Assembly: GCF_947492455.1 (NCBI RefSeq)
Contig: NZ_CANLNB010000001.1
Span: 648,900 to 712,899, forward strand
Length of the DNA stretch: 64,000 nt
Source: an uncultured Aliiroseovarius sp.
GTDB lineage: Bacteria; Pseudomonadota; Alphaproteobacteria; Rhodobacterales; Rhodobacteraceae
Reading direction: 5' to 3'
Positions 9,394-18,900 of this stretch are shown here, one piece after another. Both the position numbers and the translations under genes were made by a program. The notes beneath the pieces were generated by a model. The model was not told the DNA's origin, made no database searches, and saw nothing but the letters and a program-made list of their open reading frames with translations. Each line of letters opens with the position of its first letter. Positions within the stretch are counted from its first letter, which is position 1.

Positions 9394-9711
9394 TTATTCT
9401 GCGGGTGGGGCGACCTGAATTTCTTCGATGATCTGGCTAGCCCAGTCGCCCAGAACGGGGATGAAGTCGATCGAGCCCAGCATATAGATCACCCAAGACA
9501 CAAGGATCGTGGCGCCCAGCACGGACCCCAGGCCAAAGGCCAGTCCGCGATACAGTTGAAACATGCCCAGTTTGAACAGGCTGTCATGCAGGCGAATGAA
9601 GCGGTGGTTGTTCATGCGCTCGACCTCGGCCCGAAGCGCGCGCACCTCAAGCGAGAGCTGTTCCTCACGCTGGGTCAGCGGGTCGGTCGCGTCACTGTCC
9701 TTTTCTTGCAT
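9394..9711 (-). CDS. DUF5665 family membrane protein
   Basis: 105 residues. A charged, probably coiled-coil N terminus (QREEQLSLEVRALRAEVERM) precedes the sequence HRFIRLHDSLFKLGMFQLYRG and a hydrophobic region with at least one transmembrane helix (LGSVLGATILVSWVIYML). The pattern HRFIRLH...FGLGSVLGAT...GDWASQI is characteristic of DUF5665, a family of unknown function. The start is ATG at 9711; a GTG immediately before it is an alternative. It is divergent from the RTX protein across an AT-rich spacer carrying a CtrA-like site. Confidence 0.75.
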   Translation of the reverse strand: MQEKDSDATDPLTQREEQLSLEVRALRAEVERMNNHRFIRLHDSLFKLGMFQLYRGLAFGLGSVLGATILVSWVIYMLGSIDFIPVLGDWASQIIEEIQVAPPAE

Positions 9712-9745
9712 CACTAGTTCCTTGTTTTGCGCAGCGGCGCAGTCG

Positions 9746-9760
9746 TTAACACTTTGTTAA
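9746..9760. promoter_or_regulatory. CtrA-like box TTAA-N7-TTAA
   Basis: The spacer between the DUF5665 gene and the RTX gene contains TTAACACTTTGTTAA, an exact TTAA-N7-TTAA, which is the consensus for the alphaproteobacterial cell-cycle and motility regulator CtrA. It lies 35 bases from the DUF5665 start and 131 bases from the RTX start, so it could serve either gene. Confidence 0.5.
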
Positions 9761-9890
9761 CTTTGGGTTTGAATAAACTTGTCCGCAAATACCCGCCAAA
9801 GAATGCGTGGTGTTTCATACATTCGCAAGCGGTGATCGTCATGATTGTGATGATTGTTAAGCGGGCAAGGAAAAACGGGCGGCGTATCGA

Positions 9891-11090
9891 ATGCTATTTG
9901 GGTTATTGTTTCTCAGCCTCCTACCGGTGGTAGTTCTGGCGGACAGCTTCACCGATGACATAAACAACGATCCCGAAGGAAACGGGGGCGGTGATGACCT
10001 CGTGGGCGAAGTGGGGGGTGCAATGTCATCTGCGGCCAGCGACGCTCTGACACCCAATGACGGTTTGGGGGATGGCGACAGCCCCGACAAAGATCAGACC
10101 TTATTGGATCAACTTCTTGGCTCTGAGACTGATGCCCATTACGGGCGCGAGAATCTGGACAGCTTTGTGTCCGAAACGACCGAGCATATGCTGACCGCCG
10201 GGGACGATGACGTGACCCTTGGCACATCTGGTGCCGGGGCCGATCCAGGCGCAATCACAACCTTCCGCGGCACGCCTGTCATAACCGGCGATGGCCCGGT
10301 CGACGTGGTTGATGCGGGTGCGGGCGATGACACGGTCCGGGCGGGCGATGACGCGGCCTATGTGTTTGGCAATGACGGGGACGATACGATCATTGCGGGT
10401 GGCGGTGCGCTTGCAGCCTTTGGCGGGCAGGGTAACGACACTCTGGACGGATCAGGCAGTATCGACAGCTATCTGGATGGCGGGTCGGGCGACGATGTTC
10501 TGACTGGTGGCACCGGGGATGACCAGCTGTTTGGTGGCGGTCATGAACATGAGCTATTGGGCGATCTGGACACCACGGATAACGACATTCTGGATGGCGG
10601 TGACGGAGATGACGTCCTGAAGGGCGGGCTTGGCGCCGATTGGCTGATCGGTGATGACGGCGACGACGTGATTGATCACTTCGGCCACGCGATGGAAGAA
10701 AGCGGTGCCGAGCAGCACGACTATGCTTGGCACAATGACCATGCATCTGATGTGTTGGACGGAGGCGACGGGAACGACACCTTGATCTTCGGGGCCTCGG
10801 ATGTGGCAACCGGCGGTGACGGCAACGATATCTTTTGGCTGTATCCCGATGGTGAAGATGGAATGCCGGTGGCTCAGGTGACCGATTTCGAAACGGGACG
10901 CGATTTCCTGCGCATCTCATTGGACGAAGAAGAGGGACACGCGGATCTGACCTGCGAGGTGCGCCCGTCGGATGATGGAAATGACGGCGTGGTCACGGTT
11001 GGTGGTCAGGTGGTTGCCATCCTTCAAGGCGCTCCGGATGCGACCGTGCACGACGTCTATGTCGAAGTCCGCGAAAATATTTTCGCTTAA
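9891..11090 (+). CDS. RTX-type calcium-binding repeat protein
   Basis: 399-residue acidic protein with many hemolysin-type nonapeptide repeats (for example GAGDDTVRAG, GNDGDDTII, GGSGDDVLTGG, GGDGDDVLKGG and GGDGNDIFWL) between about residues 140 and 325. These fold as a calcium-bound beta-roll. The N terminus (MLFGLLFLSLLPVVVL) is a single hydrophobic segment, a signal or membrane anchor. A linker rich in Asp, Gly and Asn follows. No enzymatic domain is visible, so it is a surface or secreted calcium-binding protein of unknown role. Start: first ATG of the frame; no strong ribosome binding site. No secretion genes are adjacent. Confidence 0.85.
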   Translation: MLFGLLFLSLLPVVVLADSFTDDINNDPEGNGGGDDLVGEVGGAMSSAASDALTPNDGLGDGDSPDKDQTLLDQLLGSETDAHYGRENLDSFVSETTEHMLTAGDDDVTLGTSGAGADPGAITTFRGTPVITGDGPVDVVDAGAGDDTVRAGDDAAYVFGNDGDDTIIAGGGALAAFGGQGNDTLDGSGSIDSYLDGGSGDDVLTGGTGDDQLFGGGHEHELLGDLDTTDNDILDGGDGDDVLKGGLGADWLIGDDGDDVIDHFGHAMEESGAEQHDYAWHNDHASDVLDGGDGNDTLIFGASDVATGGDGNDIFWLYPDGEDGMPVAQVTDFETGRDFLRISLDEEEGHADLTCEVRPSDDGNDGVVTVGGQVVAILQGAPDATVHDVYVEVRENIFA

Positions 11091-11099
11091 GCTGCGCGG

Positions 11100-11606
11100 T
11101 TAGAACCAGCGTTCCGGTTTTTGGGCATAGGCGATGTAGAGCGGGTGCTTCGGGTGCCCATCCTTGGTTAGACCCAAATGAAATGTCGGTTGGCTGGCTT
11201 GCCGAAGAAGCGCCTCAACTTCCGGCCCGCGCGACAGATGTGCGCCATGGGTGCCCCAGCCACAGATAACCTGATCGGCCCAGGGGCAACTGTTCAGAAT
11301 GGCGGCGTCATTCGCCGGACCTATAGGATCCGCTGCCGCCCGCATCTTGCGCGGATCTGTGTCACGCCATGCGAAAATATTGGTCACCCGAAACGCCCCA
11401 AATCCCAGTGTGCGGGCACGGCGTTCGCAGCGCTCGACCGTCGGGTCGTTCTGCACTTCGGTTGCGGTTGATGGGTTCAACATGATGAACAGCGCCTTGC
11501 GCCCGGCGGGCTCCCACACACGCGTCAGCGTATAGCGGTATTTTTCGCAATCCGAGTAAACGGCCGTGGAATGGGCGTCGCCCTTTTGAAATTCGCGCGT
11601 GATCAT
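11100..11606 (-). CDS. DUF1643 domain-containing protein
   Basis: 168 residues. The family signature is clear: RYTLTRVWEPAGRKALFIMLNPSTA, then NDPTVERCERRA, FRVTNIFAWR and GWGTHG, with a C-terminal LGLTKDGHPKHPLYI. DUF1643 proteins are of unknown biochemical function; they are compact, soluble and widespread, and some are phage-borne. It converges on the RTX gene (9 bases between stop codons) and diverges from deoA. Confidence 0.85.
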   Translation of the reverse strand: MITREFQKGDAHSTAVYSDCEKYRYTLTRVWEPAGRKALFIMLNPSTATEVQNDPTVERCERRARTLGFGAFRVTNIFAWRDTDPRKMRAAADPIGPANDAAILNSCPWADQVICGWGTHGAHLSRGPEVEALLRQASQPTFHLGLTKDGHPKHPLYIAYAQKPERWF

Positions 11607-11694
11607 AGATGCTTTCTGCGGTCATAGCTGACCCTTGGCAACCCCTTGCGTCGCCGCAAATTTGGGCGGAAGGTGAAAGAAAACGGAGCAGACC

Positions 11695-13002
11695 ATGCTG
11701 ATATCCGAAGTGATCCGTAAGAAACGCGACGGCCAGATCCTGAGCGACGCCGACATCACCGCGATGGTCGACGGTATCGCCGGGGGCGGGGCCAGCGACG
11801 CGCAAGTTGCAGCCTTCGCGATGGCCTCTTGGCTGAAGGGCTTGTCACCGGACGAAACCGCCGCACTGACCTTGGCGATGCGCGACAGTGGTGATGTGTT
11901 CAGCTGGCCAGATATGCCCGGTCCGGTGGTGGATAAGCATTCGACCGGGGGCGTCGGCGACAATGTCAGCTTGATGCTTGCCCCGATACTGGCCGCCTGC
12001 GGGGCCTACGTGCCAATGATTTCGGGTCGCGGGTTGGGGCACACGGGCGGCACGCTCGACAAGATGGACGCCATCCCCGGCTATACCTCGCAGCCGGACA
12101 ATGCGTTGTTTGATCGGGTGGTGCGTGATGTGGGCTGTGCCATTATTGGCCAAACCGGAGACCTCGCCCCCGCCGACAAACGCCTTTATGCAATCCGGGA
12201 TGTGACGGCGACGGTGGAAAGCATTCCGCTGATCACCGCCTCGATCCTATCGAAGAAACTGGCGGCGGGGCTGGAATCGCTGGTGATGGATGTGAAATTC
12301 GGCAACGGCGCGTTTATGTCGAATTTCGACGATGCGCGCGATCTGGCCGCGTCCATCCAGCGTGTGGCGCAATTGGCGGGGCTCAAATGCCATGCGCTAT
12401 TGACCGATATGAACGAACCGCTGGCGGACGCCGCGGGCAATGCCGTCGAGACCTTGAATGCGATTGACTTCCTGACCGGGGCACGTCGCACCCCTCGGCT
12501 GGAAGACGCCGTTACCGCCCTGTGTGCGCAGATGCTGGTTGCGTCTGGTGCCGAAACGGACGGGGCTACAGCCAAGAAACGCGTGCGCGATGCGCTTGAA
12601 AGCGGTCGTGCCGCCGAGAAATTCGGGCAGATGGTGGCCGCGCTGGGTGGTCCTTCGGATATTATCAAACGCCCCGAAGCGCATCTGGCAACAGCGCCGG
12701 TGATCACCGAGCTAAGTGCGACGGAAGCGGGATATGTCAGCGTCATCGATACTCGTGAGGTTGGTTTGTGTGTGGTCGAACTTGGCGGGGGCCGCCGCCG
12801 CGCAGCTGACAAGATTGACCCGGCAGTGGGCCTGACGCGGTTGGCACCTCTTGGGGCGAAACTGGAAAAAGGCGATCCGATTGCAGTGATCCATGCGGCC
12901 TCGGACACGGATGCCGAGGCAGCGAAGGCGCAACTGTTGGCGGCCTATAACATCGGCGACGCGCCGACGCCCGGACCTGTGGTGGCCGAGATCCTGACCT
13001 AA
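11695..13002 (+). CDS. deoA: Thymidine phosphorylase DeoA
   Basis: Pyrimidine salvage: thymidine plus phosphate gives thymine and 2-deoxyribose-1-phosphate. 435 residues, normal for the family. The glycine-rich phosphate-binding region KHSTGGVGDNVS (about residue 82) and the signature SGRGLGHTGGTLDKMDAIPG (about residue 110) are intact, as is the catalytic-region sequence DVKFGNGAFM. Start: ATG at 11695 after CGGAG. Other deo genes are not present in this window. Confidence 0.95.
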   Translation: MLISEVIRKKRDGQILSDADITAMVDGIAGGGASDAQVAAFAMASWLKGLSPDETAALTLAMRDSGDVFSWPDMPGPVVDKHSTGGVGDNVSLMLAPILAACGAYVPMISGRGLGHTGGTLDKMDAIPGYTSQPDNALFDRVVRDVGCAIIGQTGDLAPADKRLYAIRDVTATVESIPLITASILSKKLAAGLESLVMDVKFGNGAFMSNFDDARDLAASIQRVAQLAGLKCHALLTDMNEPLADAAGNAVETLNAIDFLTGARRTPRLEDAVTALCAQMLVASGAETDGATAKKRVRDALESGRAAEKFGQMVAALGGPSDIIKRPEAHLATAPVITELSATEAGYVSVIDTREVGLCVVELGGGRRRAADKIDPAVGLTRLAPLGAKLEKGDPIAVIHAASDTDAEAAKAQLLAAYNIGDAPTPGPVVAEILT

Positions 13003-13007
13003 GCGCC

Positions 13008-13066
13008 GCCCGTGCCGCAGGCACGGGCCACCCCCAACCAGCACGGCCCGACAGGGCTGGTGCTGG
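13008..13066. terminator. Paired stem-loops between convergent deoA and dapB
   Basis: GCCCGTGC (13008-13015) pairs with GCACGGGC (13021-13028). Then CCAGCAC (13038-13044) pairs with GTGCTGG (13060-13066) around an inner GCCC/GGGC stem. Both stems read the same on either strand and lie between two stop codons. There is no clear T run, so termination is inferred from position only. Confidence 0.45.
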
Positions 13067-13088
13067 GCGGGAGTGCTATGTCACGAAG

Positions 13089-13898
13089 CTACAGGCCCAG
13101 AACGTCCAACATATTGTATTCACCGGGCTTTTTGTCTTGCCCCCACAGGGCAGCTTTCACGGCACCACGGGCAAAAATGGCGCGGTCGGTGGCCAGATGG
13201 CGCAGCACGATGCGCTCGCCGGGGGCGGCAAACATTACGTCATGTTCGCCTACGATGTCGCCACCGCGCACCGCGTGAAAGCCAATGTCGCCGCGTTTGC
13301 GGGCGCCGGTGATCCCGTCACGGCCACGGTCCGAGACCTCGGCCAGATCCACACCGCGCCCTTCGGCGGCAGCTTCACCCAACATCAAAGCAGTACCCGA
13401 GGGCGCGTCGACCTTGTGGTGATGGTGGGCCTCGATGATCTCGATGTCGAAATCCTCGTCCAATGCGGCGGCAACCTTTTTGGTCAGCAGTGTCAGAAGG
13501 TTTACACCAAGGCTCATATTGCCAGCGCGCACGATGGTGGCATGACGTCCGGCCAGAGCGACCTTTTCCAAATCTTCGTCGGTCAGGCCAGTGGTGCCGA
13601 TCACGTGGACGGCGCGGGCTTGGGCGGCGATTTCGGCCATGTCCACGGTCGCCGCAGGTGCAGTGAAGTCGATCACCGCCTGCGCCTTGGCCATGGTTTC
13701 CAGCGCATCATCTGTGACGGCGACACCCACGGGCTGGCCGCCCATGCATTCGCCCACGTCGCGTCCGACCCAGTCATGGCCGGGGCGTTCCAGTGCGCCC
13801 ACAAGGCGTGCCTTGTCATTGGCCAGCACCTCTTTGATCAGCATTTGGCCCATGCGGCCTGATGCGCCCATCACTACAATGCCCGGCAAATCGCTCAT
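13089..13898 (-). CDS. dapB: 4-hydroxy-tetrahydrodipicolinate reductase DapB
   Basis: NAD(P)H-dependent reductase of the lysine and meso-diaminopimelate pathway. 269 residues. The N-terminal nucleotide-binding motif is [14 protein letters not shown]; the catalytic and substrate region is [19 protein letters not shown] (about residue 155), with the His and Lys of the DapB signature; GTTGLTDED also matches the family. It is divergent from rbfA across 89 bases. Confidence 0.96.
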   Translation of the reverse strand: MSDLPGIVVMGASGRMGQMLIKEVLANDKARLVGALERPGHDWVGRDVGECMGGQPVGVAVTDDALETMAKAQAVIDFTAPAATVDMAEIAAQARAVHVIGTTGLTDEDLEKVALAGRHATIVRAGNMSLGVNLLTLLTKKVAAALDEDFDIEIIEAHHHHKVDAPSGTALMLGEAAAEGRGVDLAEVSDRGRDGITGARKRGDIGFHAVRGGDIVGEHDVMFAAPGERIVLRHLATDRAIFARGAVKAALWGQDKKPGEYNMLDVLGL

Positions 13899-13987
13899 GT
13901 CTGGTCTCCGAATTTCGTTTGGGGCTGTCTAACCCGAGTGCGCCCGCTTGGCAAAGCCCTGTTGCGCCCAAGCGCATCAAGGAATAC

Positions 13988-14416
13988 ATGGCGGATATGG
14001 CAAAGAACCGTTTTGAAGACCAACGTGGCCCCAACCAGCGCCAGCTGCGCGTGGCTGAACTGATCCGCCGGACCCTGTCCGAAGCCCTGATGCGTGGCGA
14101 TGTGCACGACCCTGACCTGTCGCGCATGTCCATCACCATCGGCGAGGTGCGGGTGACTGCGGACCTGTCGATTGCGACCGTCTATGCGCTGCCTTTGGGT
14201 GGCAAAGGTGGGGACGAGGCTGTGAAGGCTTTGGCCCGCAACAAAGGCGAACTGCGCCGCATCGTCGGTCGCGCGATCAAGATCAAGCACACGCCGGAAC
14301 TGCGCTTCATGGTGGACGAGACCTTCGACCAGATGGATCACACCCACCGCCTGTTGCAGCAGGAAGATGTGCAGCGTGATCTGCGCAAATCAGACGATGA
14401 GGCCGGAGAAGACTGA
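13988..14416 (+). CDS. rbfA: 30S ribosome-binding factor RbfA
   Basis: 142-residue late assembly factor of the small ribosomal subunit with a KH-like fold. It shows the expected order: [18 protein letters not shown], then [27 protein letters not shown], then [27 protein letters not shown]. Start: ATG at 13988 is four bases after AAGGA; a second ATG three codons later (13997) is too far from that site. Its stop overlaps the truB start (TGATG), so the two are translationally coupled. Confidence 0.95.
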   Translation: MADMAKNRFEDQRGPNQRQLRVAELIRRTLSEALMRGDVHDPDLSRMSITIGEVRVTADLSIATVYALPLGGKGGDEAVKALARNKGELRRIVGRAIKIKHTPELRFMVDETFDQMDHTHRLLQQEDVQRDLRKSDDEAGED

Positions 14417-15321
14417 TGGGACGCCGCAAGAAGGGGCGCGATATCCACGGCTGGCTGGTCGTGGACAAGCCCGCTGGTTTCAGCTCGAACGCTGTTGTGA
14501 ACAAGGTGCGCTGGGCGATGGATGCCAAAAAGGCGGGCCATGCGGGCACGCTTGACCCGGAAGCGACCGGCGTGCTGGCCGTGGCTTTGGGCGAGGCGAC
14601 GAAGACCGTCCCCTATATCACCGACGCGCTGAAGGCGTATGAGTTCACCGTGCGTTTGGGCCAAGCGACCAACACCGATGACGCCGAGGGCGAGGTGATT
14701 GCCGAAAGCGACGCGCGCCCCTCGGACGAGGATATTCAGGCCGCGCTGGATCAGTTCACCGGCGACATCATGCAAGTGCCGCCGAAGTTTTCCGCCGTAA
14801 AGATTGATGGCGAGCGGGCCTATAAGCTGGCCCGCGATGGCGAGGATGTGGAAATTGCTGCGCGCCCGTTGTGGGTCGAAGAGCTGGTGATGGTGTCTCG
14901 CCCGGATGCCGATCACGTCACGCTGGAAATGACCTGCGGTAAGGGCGGATACGTCCGCTCGATCGCCCGTGATCTGGGCGAGGCGCTGGGCTGTCATGGG
15001 CACGTGCGCAATCTGCGCCGGATCTGGTCGGGGCCGTTTGACGCGGAAGATGGTGTGAGTATCGAGCTGATCGAAGAGCTGGCCAAAACCGGAGAGTTGG
15101 ACGCCTATCTGCGCCCGCTTGAGGAAGGTTTGCAGGATCTGCCCGAGCTGAAAGCCAGCGCCGAGGGTGCGACGCGTTTGAAGCATGGCAATCCCGGCAT
15201 GGTTCTGGCGTCAGACGTGGAGTATGGCGACGAAGCCTGGGCGTCTTACGAAGGCAAAGCGGTTGCCGTCGGCACCTATCGGTCTGGCGAGTTGCACCCC
15301 AGCCGCGTATTCAACCAGTAG
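14416..15321 (+). CDS. truB: tRNA pseudouridine(55) synthase TruB
   Basis: Makes pseudouridine 55 in the T-loop of tRNAs. 301 residues, with [17 protein letters not shown], the catalytic-Asp motif [15 protein letters not shown] (Asp near residue 47), the tRNA-binding block [20 protein letters not shown] and [14 protein letters not shown]-terminal PUA-like extension follows. It overlaps rbfA by one base, the classical rbfA-truB pairing. Confidence 0.96.
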   Translation: MGRRKKGRDIHGWLVVDKPAGFSSNAVVNKVRWAMDAKKAGHAGTLDPEATGVLAVALGEATKTVPYITDALKAYEFTVRLGQATNTDDAEGEVIAESDARPSDEDIQAALDQFTGDIMQVPPKFSAVKIDGERAYKLARDGEDVEIAARPLWVEELVMVSRPDADHVTLEMTCGKGGYVRSIARDLGEALGCHGHVRNLRRIWSGPFDAEDGVSIELIEELAKTGELDAYLRPLEEGLQDLPELKASAEGATRLKHGNPGMVLASDVEYGDEAWASYEGKAVAVGTYRSGELHPSRVFNQ

Positions 15322-15365
15322 CGCTCCCGCGCCTTTGTGACCTGACGGTCAACAGGCTTGGGGGT

Positions 15366-15424
15366 GGCCGCGCTGACGCGCGGCGGATTTCATGCCTTCG
15401 GCGAGGATATTTCTGACAAGAAAA
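15366..15424 (-). repeat. Intergenic element related to the one at 36749-36834
   Basis: Read on the minus strand, 15424-15404 is TTTTCTTGTC, two bases, then AAATATCCT, matching the core at 36749-36769 except for the two middle bases. A palindromic GCCGCG/CGCGGC stem is near 15367-15383. It lies between truB and the SdhAF4-like gene and contains no ORF. It looks like one copy of a dispersed intergenic family. Confidence 0.45.
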
Positions 15425-15444
15425 TGCGGGCGAGAGGCCATCGA

Positions 15445-15672
15445 TCAAAAGTCGATGGCGATGCCTTTCTTTTCCCAATCTCCGAAACGGACGGGTTCGG
15501 GGCCGTCACGGCCTCCGTATTCCTTGGGTTGGGCTTTGGCCTCGGCTTCCGCTTTCTTGCGGCGCTCTTCAGCTTCGGCCAGCGCGCGGATGGCGGCGGG
15601 GGGAAGCTCGCGCTTTGGGGTCTCGGGCGCAGCTTCTTTCGATTGGTCGGCCTTGGGGCTATCGTCTGACAT
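15445..15672 (-). CDS. DUF1674 / succinate dehydrogenase assembly factor 4-like protein
   Basis: 75 residues. The C terminus, GRDGPEPVRFGDWEKKGIAIDF, is the DUF1674 signature shared with mitochondrial SDH assembly factor 4, which helps flavinylated SdhA join SdhB. The N-terminal half is highly charged and probably disordered (AEAEERRKKAEAEAKAQ). Start: ATG at 15672 with AAGGAG eight bases upstream; the longer open frame extending upstream has no support. It is divergent from rsmB. The sdh genes are not in this window. Confidence 0.85.
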   Translation of the reverse strand: MSDDSPKADQSKEAAPETPKRELPPAAIRALAEAEERRKKAEAEAKAQPKEYGGRDGPEPVRFGDWEKKGIAIDF

Positions 15673-15740
15673 GCGGCGCTCCTTGTTTCGGTGTTGGGGA
15701 TGATATAGGGCGCATTGCAGCGAAACGCAAAGGACGTGAG

Positions 15741-17000
15741 ATGAGCAACCCGAAAGACGTGCGGCATGTGGTGGTGGACCTTCTGGATGATGTTGCCGTG
15801 GAAAAGCGGCTGTTGTCCGAGGCCTTGCCGAAGCGTCTGGCGAAGCTTCCTGCCGAAGATCGCGCACGTGCGCAGCGTCTGGTGATGCAGACCCTGCGGG
15901 GCATGGATCGCTGCGACCGGATGCTTGGGCCGTTTTTGCGCCAACGTCCTGTGCCACGTGTGTTGAACATTCTGCGGTTGGGTGTGTCTGAGATTTGCAA
16001 TGGCGGCGCTGCGCATGGGGTGGTGAATGCCTGTGTGGAGATCGCAAAGGCGCAGTCCGAGACGGAGCATGCACGCGGTTTGGTGAACGCTGTTCTGCGC
16101 AAGATTGATCGCGAGAAGGCCAAGTGGGACACGCTGCCCATTCCGCGTCTGCCCAAGTGGCTGCGTAAGCCGTTGTTGGCAGATTTCGGGAAAGAGGCGG
16201 TGGCCGCGATGGAGGCTGCGCAGTTTGCAGGCGCTCCGGTAGATTTGACGGCGAAGGGTGATGCTGCCGCGCTGGCTGGGGCCGTGACGGGCGAGATGTT
16301 GCCAATGGGGTCGGTGCGTTTGGCGGAGGCCGGGCAGATCACCAACCTTCCGGGCTATGCCAAAGGCGATTGGTGGGTGCAGGACGTTGCCGCCACCTTG
16401 CCCGCCAAGGTGTTGGCTGCGCAGACAGGCGAAACGGTTTTGGACATGTGCGCCGCGCCTGGTGGTAAAACCATGCAACTGGCGGCGGCGGGAGCGAATG
16501 TCACCGCCTTGGATGTGTCCGAAGGCCGGATGAAGCGGGTGGAAGAGAACTTGGCCCGTACCAAGCTGGCGGCGGAACTTGTCACCGGGGACGCGCTGGA
16601 ATTCGAAGGTGGGCCGTTTGATGCGATCCTGCTGGATGCACCCTGTACCGCCACCGGCACCATTCGCCGTCACCCCGATTTGCCTTACGCCAAGGATGGC
16701 AGCGAGTTTCCGGGGCTGTTCGAGCTTCAGGAATACATGATCGACCGGGCGCTGGGGCTTTTAAAGCCGGGCGGACGTTTGGTCTATTGCACCTGTAGTC
16801 TGCTGATTGATGAAGGCGAGGAACAGGTGCGCGACGCTTTGGCCCGCCACGAGGGGTTGGAGGTCGATCTGGAGGCGTTGCGTCTGCCGGGCGTGGACCC
16901 CGACTGGATCGGCCCCGAAGGGCTGCGCCTGTTCCCGCATTACATGGCGGATCAGGGCGGCATGGATGGGTTCTTTATCACCTGCCTGCGCCGGAAATAA
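15741..17000 (+). CDS. rsmB: RsmB-type rRNA (cytosine-C5)-methyltransferase
   Basis: 419-residue SAM-dependent RNA methyltransferase with an N-terminal NusB-like RNA-binding domain (about residues 1-130), the RsmB architecture. The SAM motif is VLDMCAAPGGKTMQLA; catalytic motif IV is LDAPCTATGTIRRHPD and motif VI is VYCTCSLLIDEGE, supplying the two active cysteines. The expected target is C967 of 16S rRNA by homology. Start: ATG at 15741 preceded by AAAGGA. It is followed by the heparinase-like gene and purH on the same strand. Confidence 0.9.
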   Translation: MSNPKDVRHVVVDLLDDVAVEKRLLSEALPKRLAKLPAEDRARAQRLVMQTLRGMDRCDRMLGPFLRQRPVPRVLNILRLGVSEICNGGAAHGVVNACVEIAKAQSETEHARGLVNAVLRKIDREKAKWDTLPIPRLPKWLRKPLLADFGKEAVAAMEAAQFAGAPVDLTAKGDAAALAGAVTGEMLPMGSVRLAEAGQITNLPGYAKGDWWVQDVAATLPAKVLAAQTGETVLDMCAAPGGKTMQLAAAGANVTALDVSEGRMKRVEENLARTKLAAELVTGDALEFEGGPFDAILLDAPCTATGTIRRHPDLPYAKDGSEFPGLFELQEYMIDRALGLLKPGGRLVYCTCSLLIDEGEEQVRDALARHEGLEVDLEALRLPGVDPDWIGPEGLRLFPHYMADQGGMDGFFITCLRRK

Positions 17001-17118
17001 TCACACGCCCATGATTTCGTCATGACAGGCGCGGGTCGCCTTGGTATGCTTTGCCAAAGCCCACTTAGAGGGGCAGGTCGAAACGACCACGAGCAAATGA
17101 CATGAGGCGAGGCGCGCT

Positions 17119-18870
17119 GTGGCTCCACAGATCGGTTCTTCCGGGTTAGGCACCCGATTTTCAAATCGTTGGCACGCAAAACGGGCGGCGCGGGCGCGGC
17201 CTGCGGCGGGATTTGTGTCGCAACCCGAACCGCGCACGATCGGATCGTTTGCGCGCGGTAAGCAGCTTTTGGCGGGGAATTTCTTGTTCGCGGGGCATCT
17301 GGTGAATGCGCCGGATCACATGTTGTGGGACATTCCTCCGCCCAATCCTGCCTTCATCGAAGAAACTCAAGGCTTTGCGTGGCTGGATGATCTGGCCAGC
17401 GTGGGCGACGCCGAAGCGCGGGAGCGCGCGCAAGAGTGGGTGTTTGGCTGGATTGACGCCTATGGCAATGGACGCGGTGAAGGGTGGACACCGGATCTGA
17501 CCGGGCGGCGTCTGATCCGCTGGATCAACCACGCACTGTTTCTGATGCGGGGCATGACGTCCGAGCAAAGCAAGTGGTTCTTCCGATCCCTTGGACAACA
17601 AACCCTGTTTCTGGCGCGCCGTTGGCATGGTGCCACACCCGGTCTGCCCCGGTTCGAGGCGCTGACAGGTTTGATCTATGCCGGGTTCAGTCTGACCGGC
17701 GTCGATGTCCATGTGGATGGTGCCATTCGCGCTTTGGCGAAGGAGTGCGCCGATCAGATTGATGATCAGGGCGGTATCCCGACCCGGAACCCTGAAGAAC
17801 TGCTGGAAGTCTTCACCCTTCTGAACTGGGCCGCGCTGGCCTTGCGCGAAAGTGATCGCGAACCTGAACCCGCCCATCTGGAAGCGATCAACAGGATTGC
17901 CCCCACCTTGCGCGCGCTGCGGCATGCGGATGGCGGGCTGGCGCGCTTTCACGGCGGTGGGCGCGGGCTGGACGGCCGTTTGGATCACGCGCTGGCGAGT
18001 TCAGGCGTGCGGGCTGGCGTGAACGAGGGGTTGGCGATGGGCTATGCCCGTCTATCCGCCGGGCGTACCAGTGTAATCATGGACGGCGCGCCGCCGCCTG
18101 CCGGGAATGCCTCGGCCAATGGCCACGCGTCGACCTTGGCGTTCGAGATGACCTCGGGTCGGCGCCCGGTGATTGTGAACTGCGGAACCGGTGTGCAATT
18201 TGGGCCGGAATGGCACAAGGCGGGGCGCGCCACGCCGTCGCATTCTGTGTTGGGTGTGACGGGCATGTCGTCCTCGCGGCTGTCTGCGCCACAAGTTCTG
18301 GACGGGATCGAGCGGACCTTCCTGGCGCAAACCCCAAAGCAAGTGCCGCTGGAACCTGTGGTCGGTGTCGGAACGAATGGCGTTGTTGCCGCGCATGACG
18401 GCTATGTCGCGTCTCACGGCCTGACCCATATGCGCACGTTGGAGCTGAACGTGTCAGGGCGCGAGCTGTCGGGCGAAGACACGCTGGCTGCGGTCACGGA
18501 TGCGGATCAGGAGGCCTTCGACACCGCATTGGACGATACCTCGCTGCAAGGTGTGCCGTTCACGGTGCGATTCCACCTGCATCCCGAGGTTGACGCGACC
18601 CTTGATATGGGCGGTACGGCGGTGTCCTTGGCGCTGCGATCCGGCGAGATTTGGGTGTTCCGCTTCGAAGGGCGGGGTGAACTGATGCTGCAAAGCAGCA
18701 TTTATTTGGAAAAGTCGCGCCTGAAGCCCCGAAAAACAAAACAAGTGGTTCTCTCGGGCGTCGCAATGGACTATGCGACACGCATCCGCTGGACGCTAGC
18801 CAAGGCGCAAGACACCCCAACGGTTTTGCGTGACCTTGAAACGGGCGACCGGGCGGAGCTGCCAAGTTAA
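17119..18870 (+). CDS. Heparinase II/III family protein
   Basis: 583 residues with an alpha-toroid N-terminal half (repeated Trp/Arg-rich helices, for example GRRLIRWINHALFLMRG and RWHGATPGLPRFEAL) and a C-terminal beta-sheet half (GHASTLAFEMTSGRRPVIVNCGTG), the layout of polysaccharide lyase-like heparinase II/III proteins. No signal peptide is visible, and the N terminus is very basic (NRWHAKRAARARPAAG). In Rhodobacteraceae such a gene commonly precedes purH. The true substrate is unknown and the lyase activity unproven. The start is taken as GTG at 17119 because no in-frame ATG precedes the conserved region; this is uncertain. Confidence 0.8.
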   Translation: MAPQIGSSGLGTRFSNRWHAKRAARARPAAGFVSQPEPRTIGSFARGKQLLAGNFLFAGHLVNAPDHMLWDIPPPNPAFIEETQGFAWLDDLASVGDAEARERAQEWVFGWIDAYGNGRGEGWTPDLTGRRLIRWINHALFLMRGMTSEQSKWFFRSLGQQTLFLARRWHGATPGLPRFEALTGLIYAGFSLTGVDVHVDGAIRALAKECADQIDDQGGIPTRNPEELLEVFTLLNWAALALRESDREPEPAHLEAINRIAPTLRALRHADGGLARFHGGGRGLDGRLDHALASSGVRAGVNEGLAMGYARLSAGRTSVIMDGAPPPAGNASANGHASTLAFEMTSGRRPVIVNCGTGVQFGPEWHKAGRATPSHSVLGVTGMSSSRLSAPQVLDGIERTFLAQTPKQVPLEPVVGVGTNGVVAAHDGYVASHGLTHMRTLELNVSGRELSGEDTLAAVTDADQEAFDTALDDTSLQGVPFTVRFHLHPEVDATLDMGGTAVSLALRSGEIWVFRFEGRGELMLQSSIYLEKSRLKPRKTKQVVLSGVAMDYATRIRWTLAKAQDTPTVLRDLETGDRAELPS

Positions 18871-18900
18871 CAGACTTCAGGCCTTGGGGGGCCAACTGAC

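Noticed and set aside
17119..18870. Calling the heparinase-like gene a secreted polysaccharide lyase
   Set aside because: No signal peptide is visible and the context is purine synthesis and rRNA modification.
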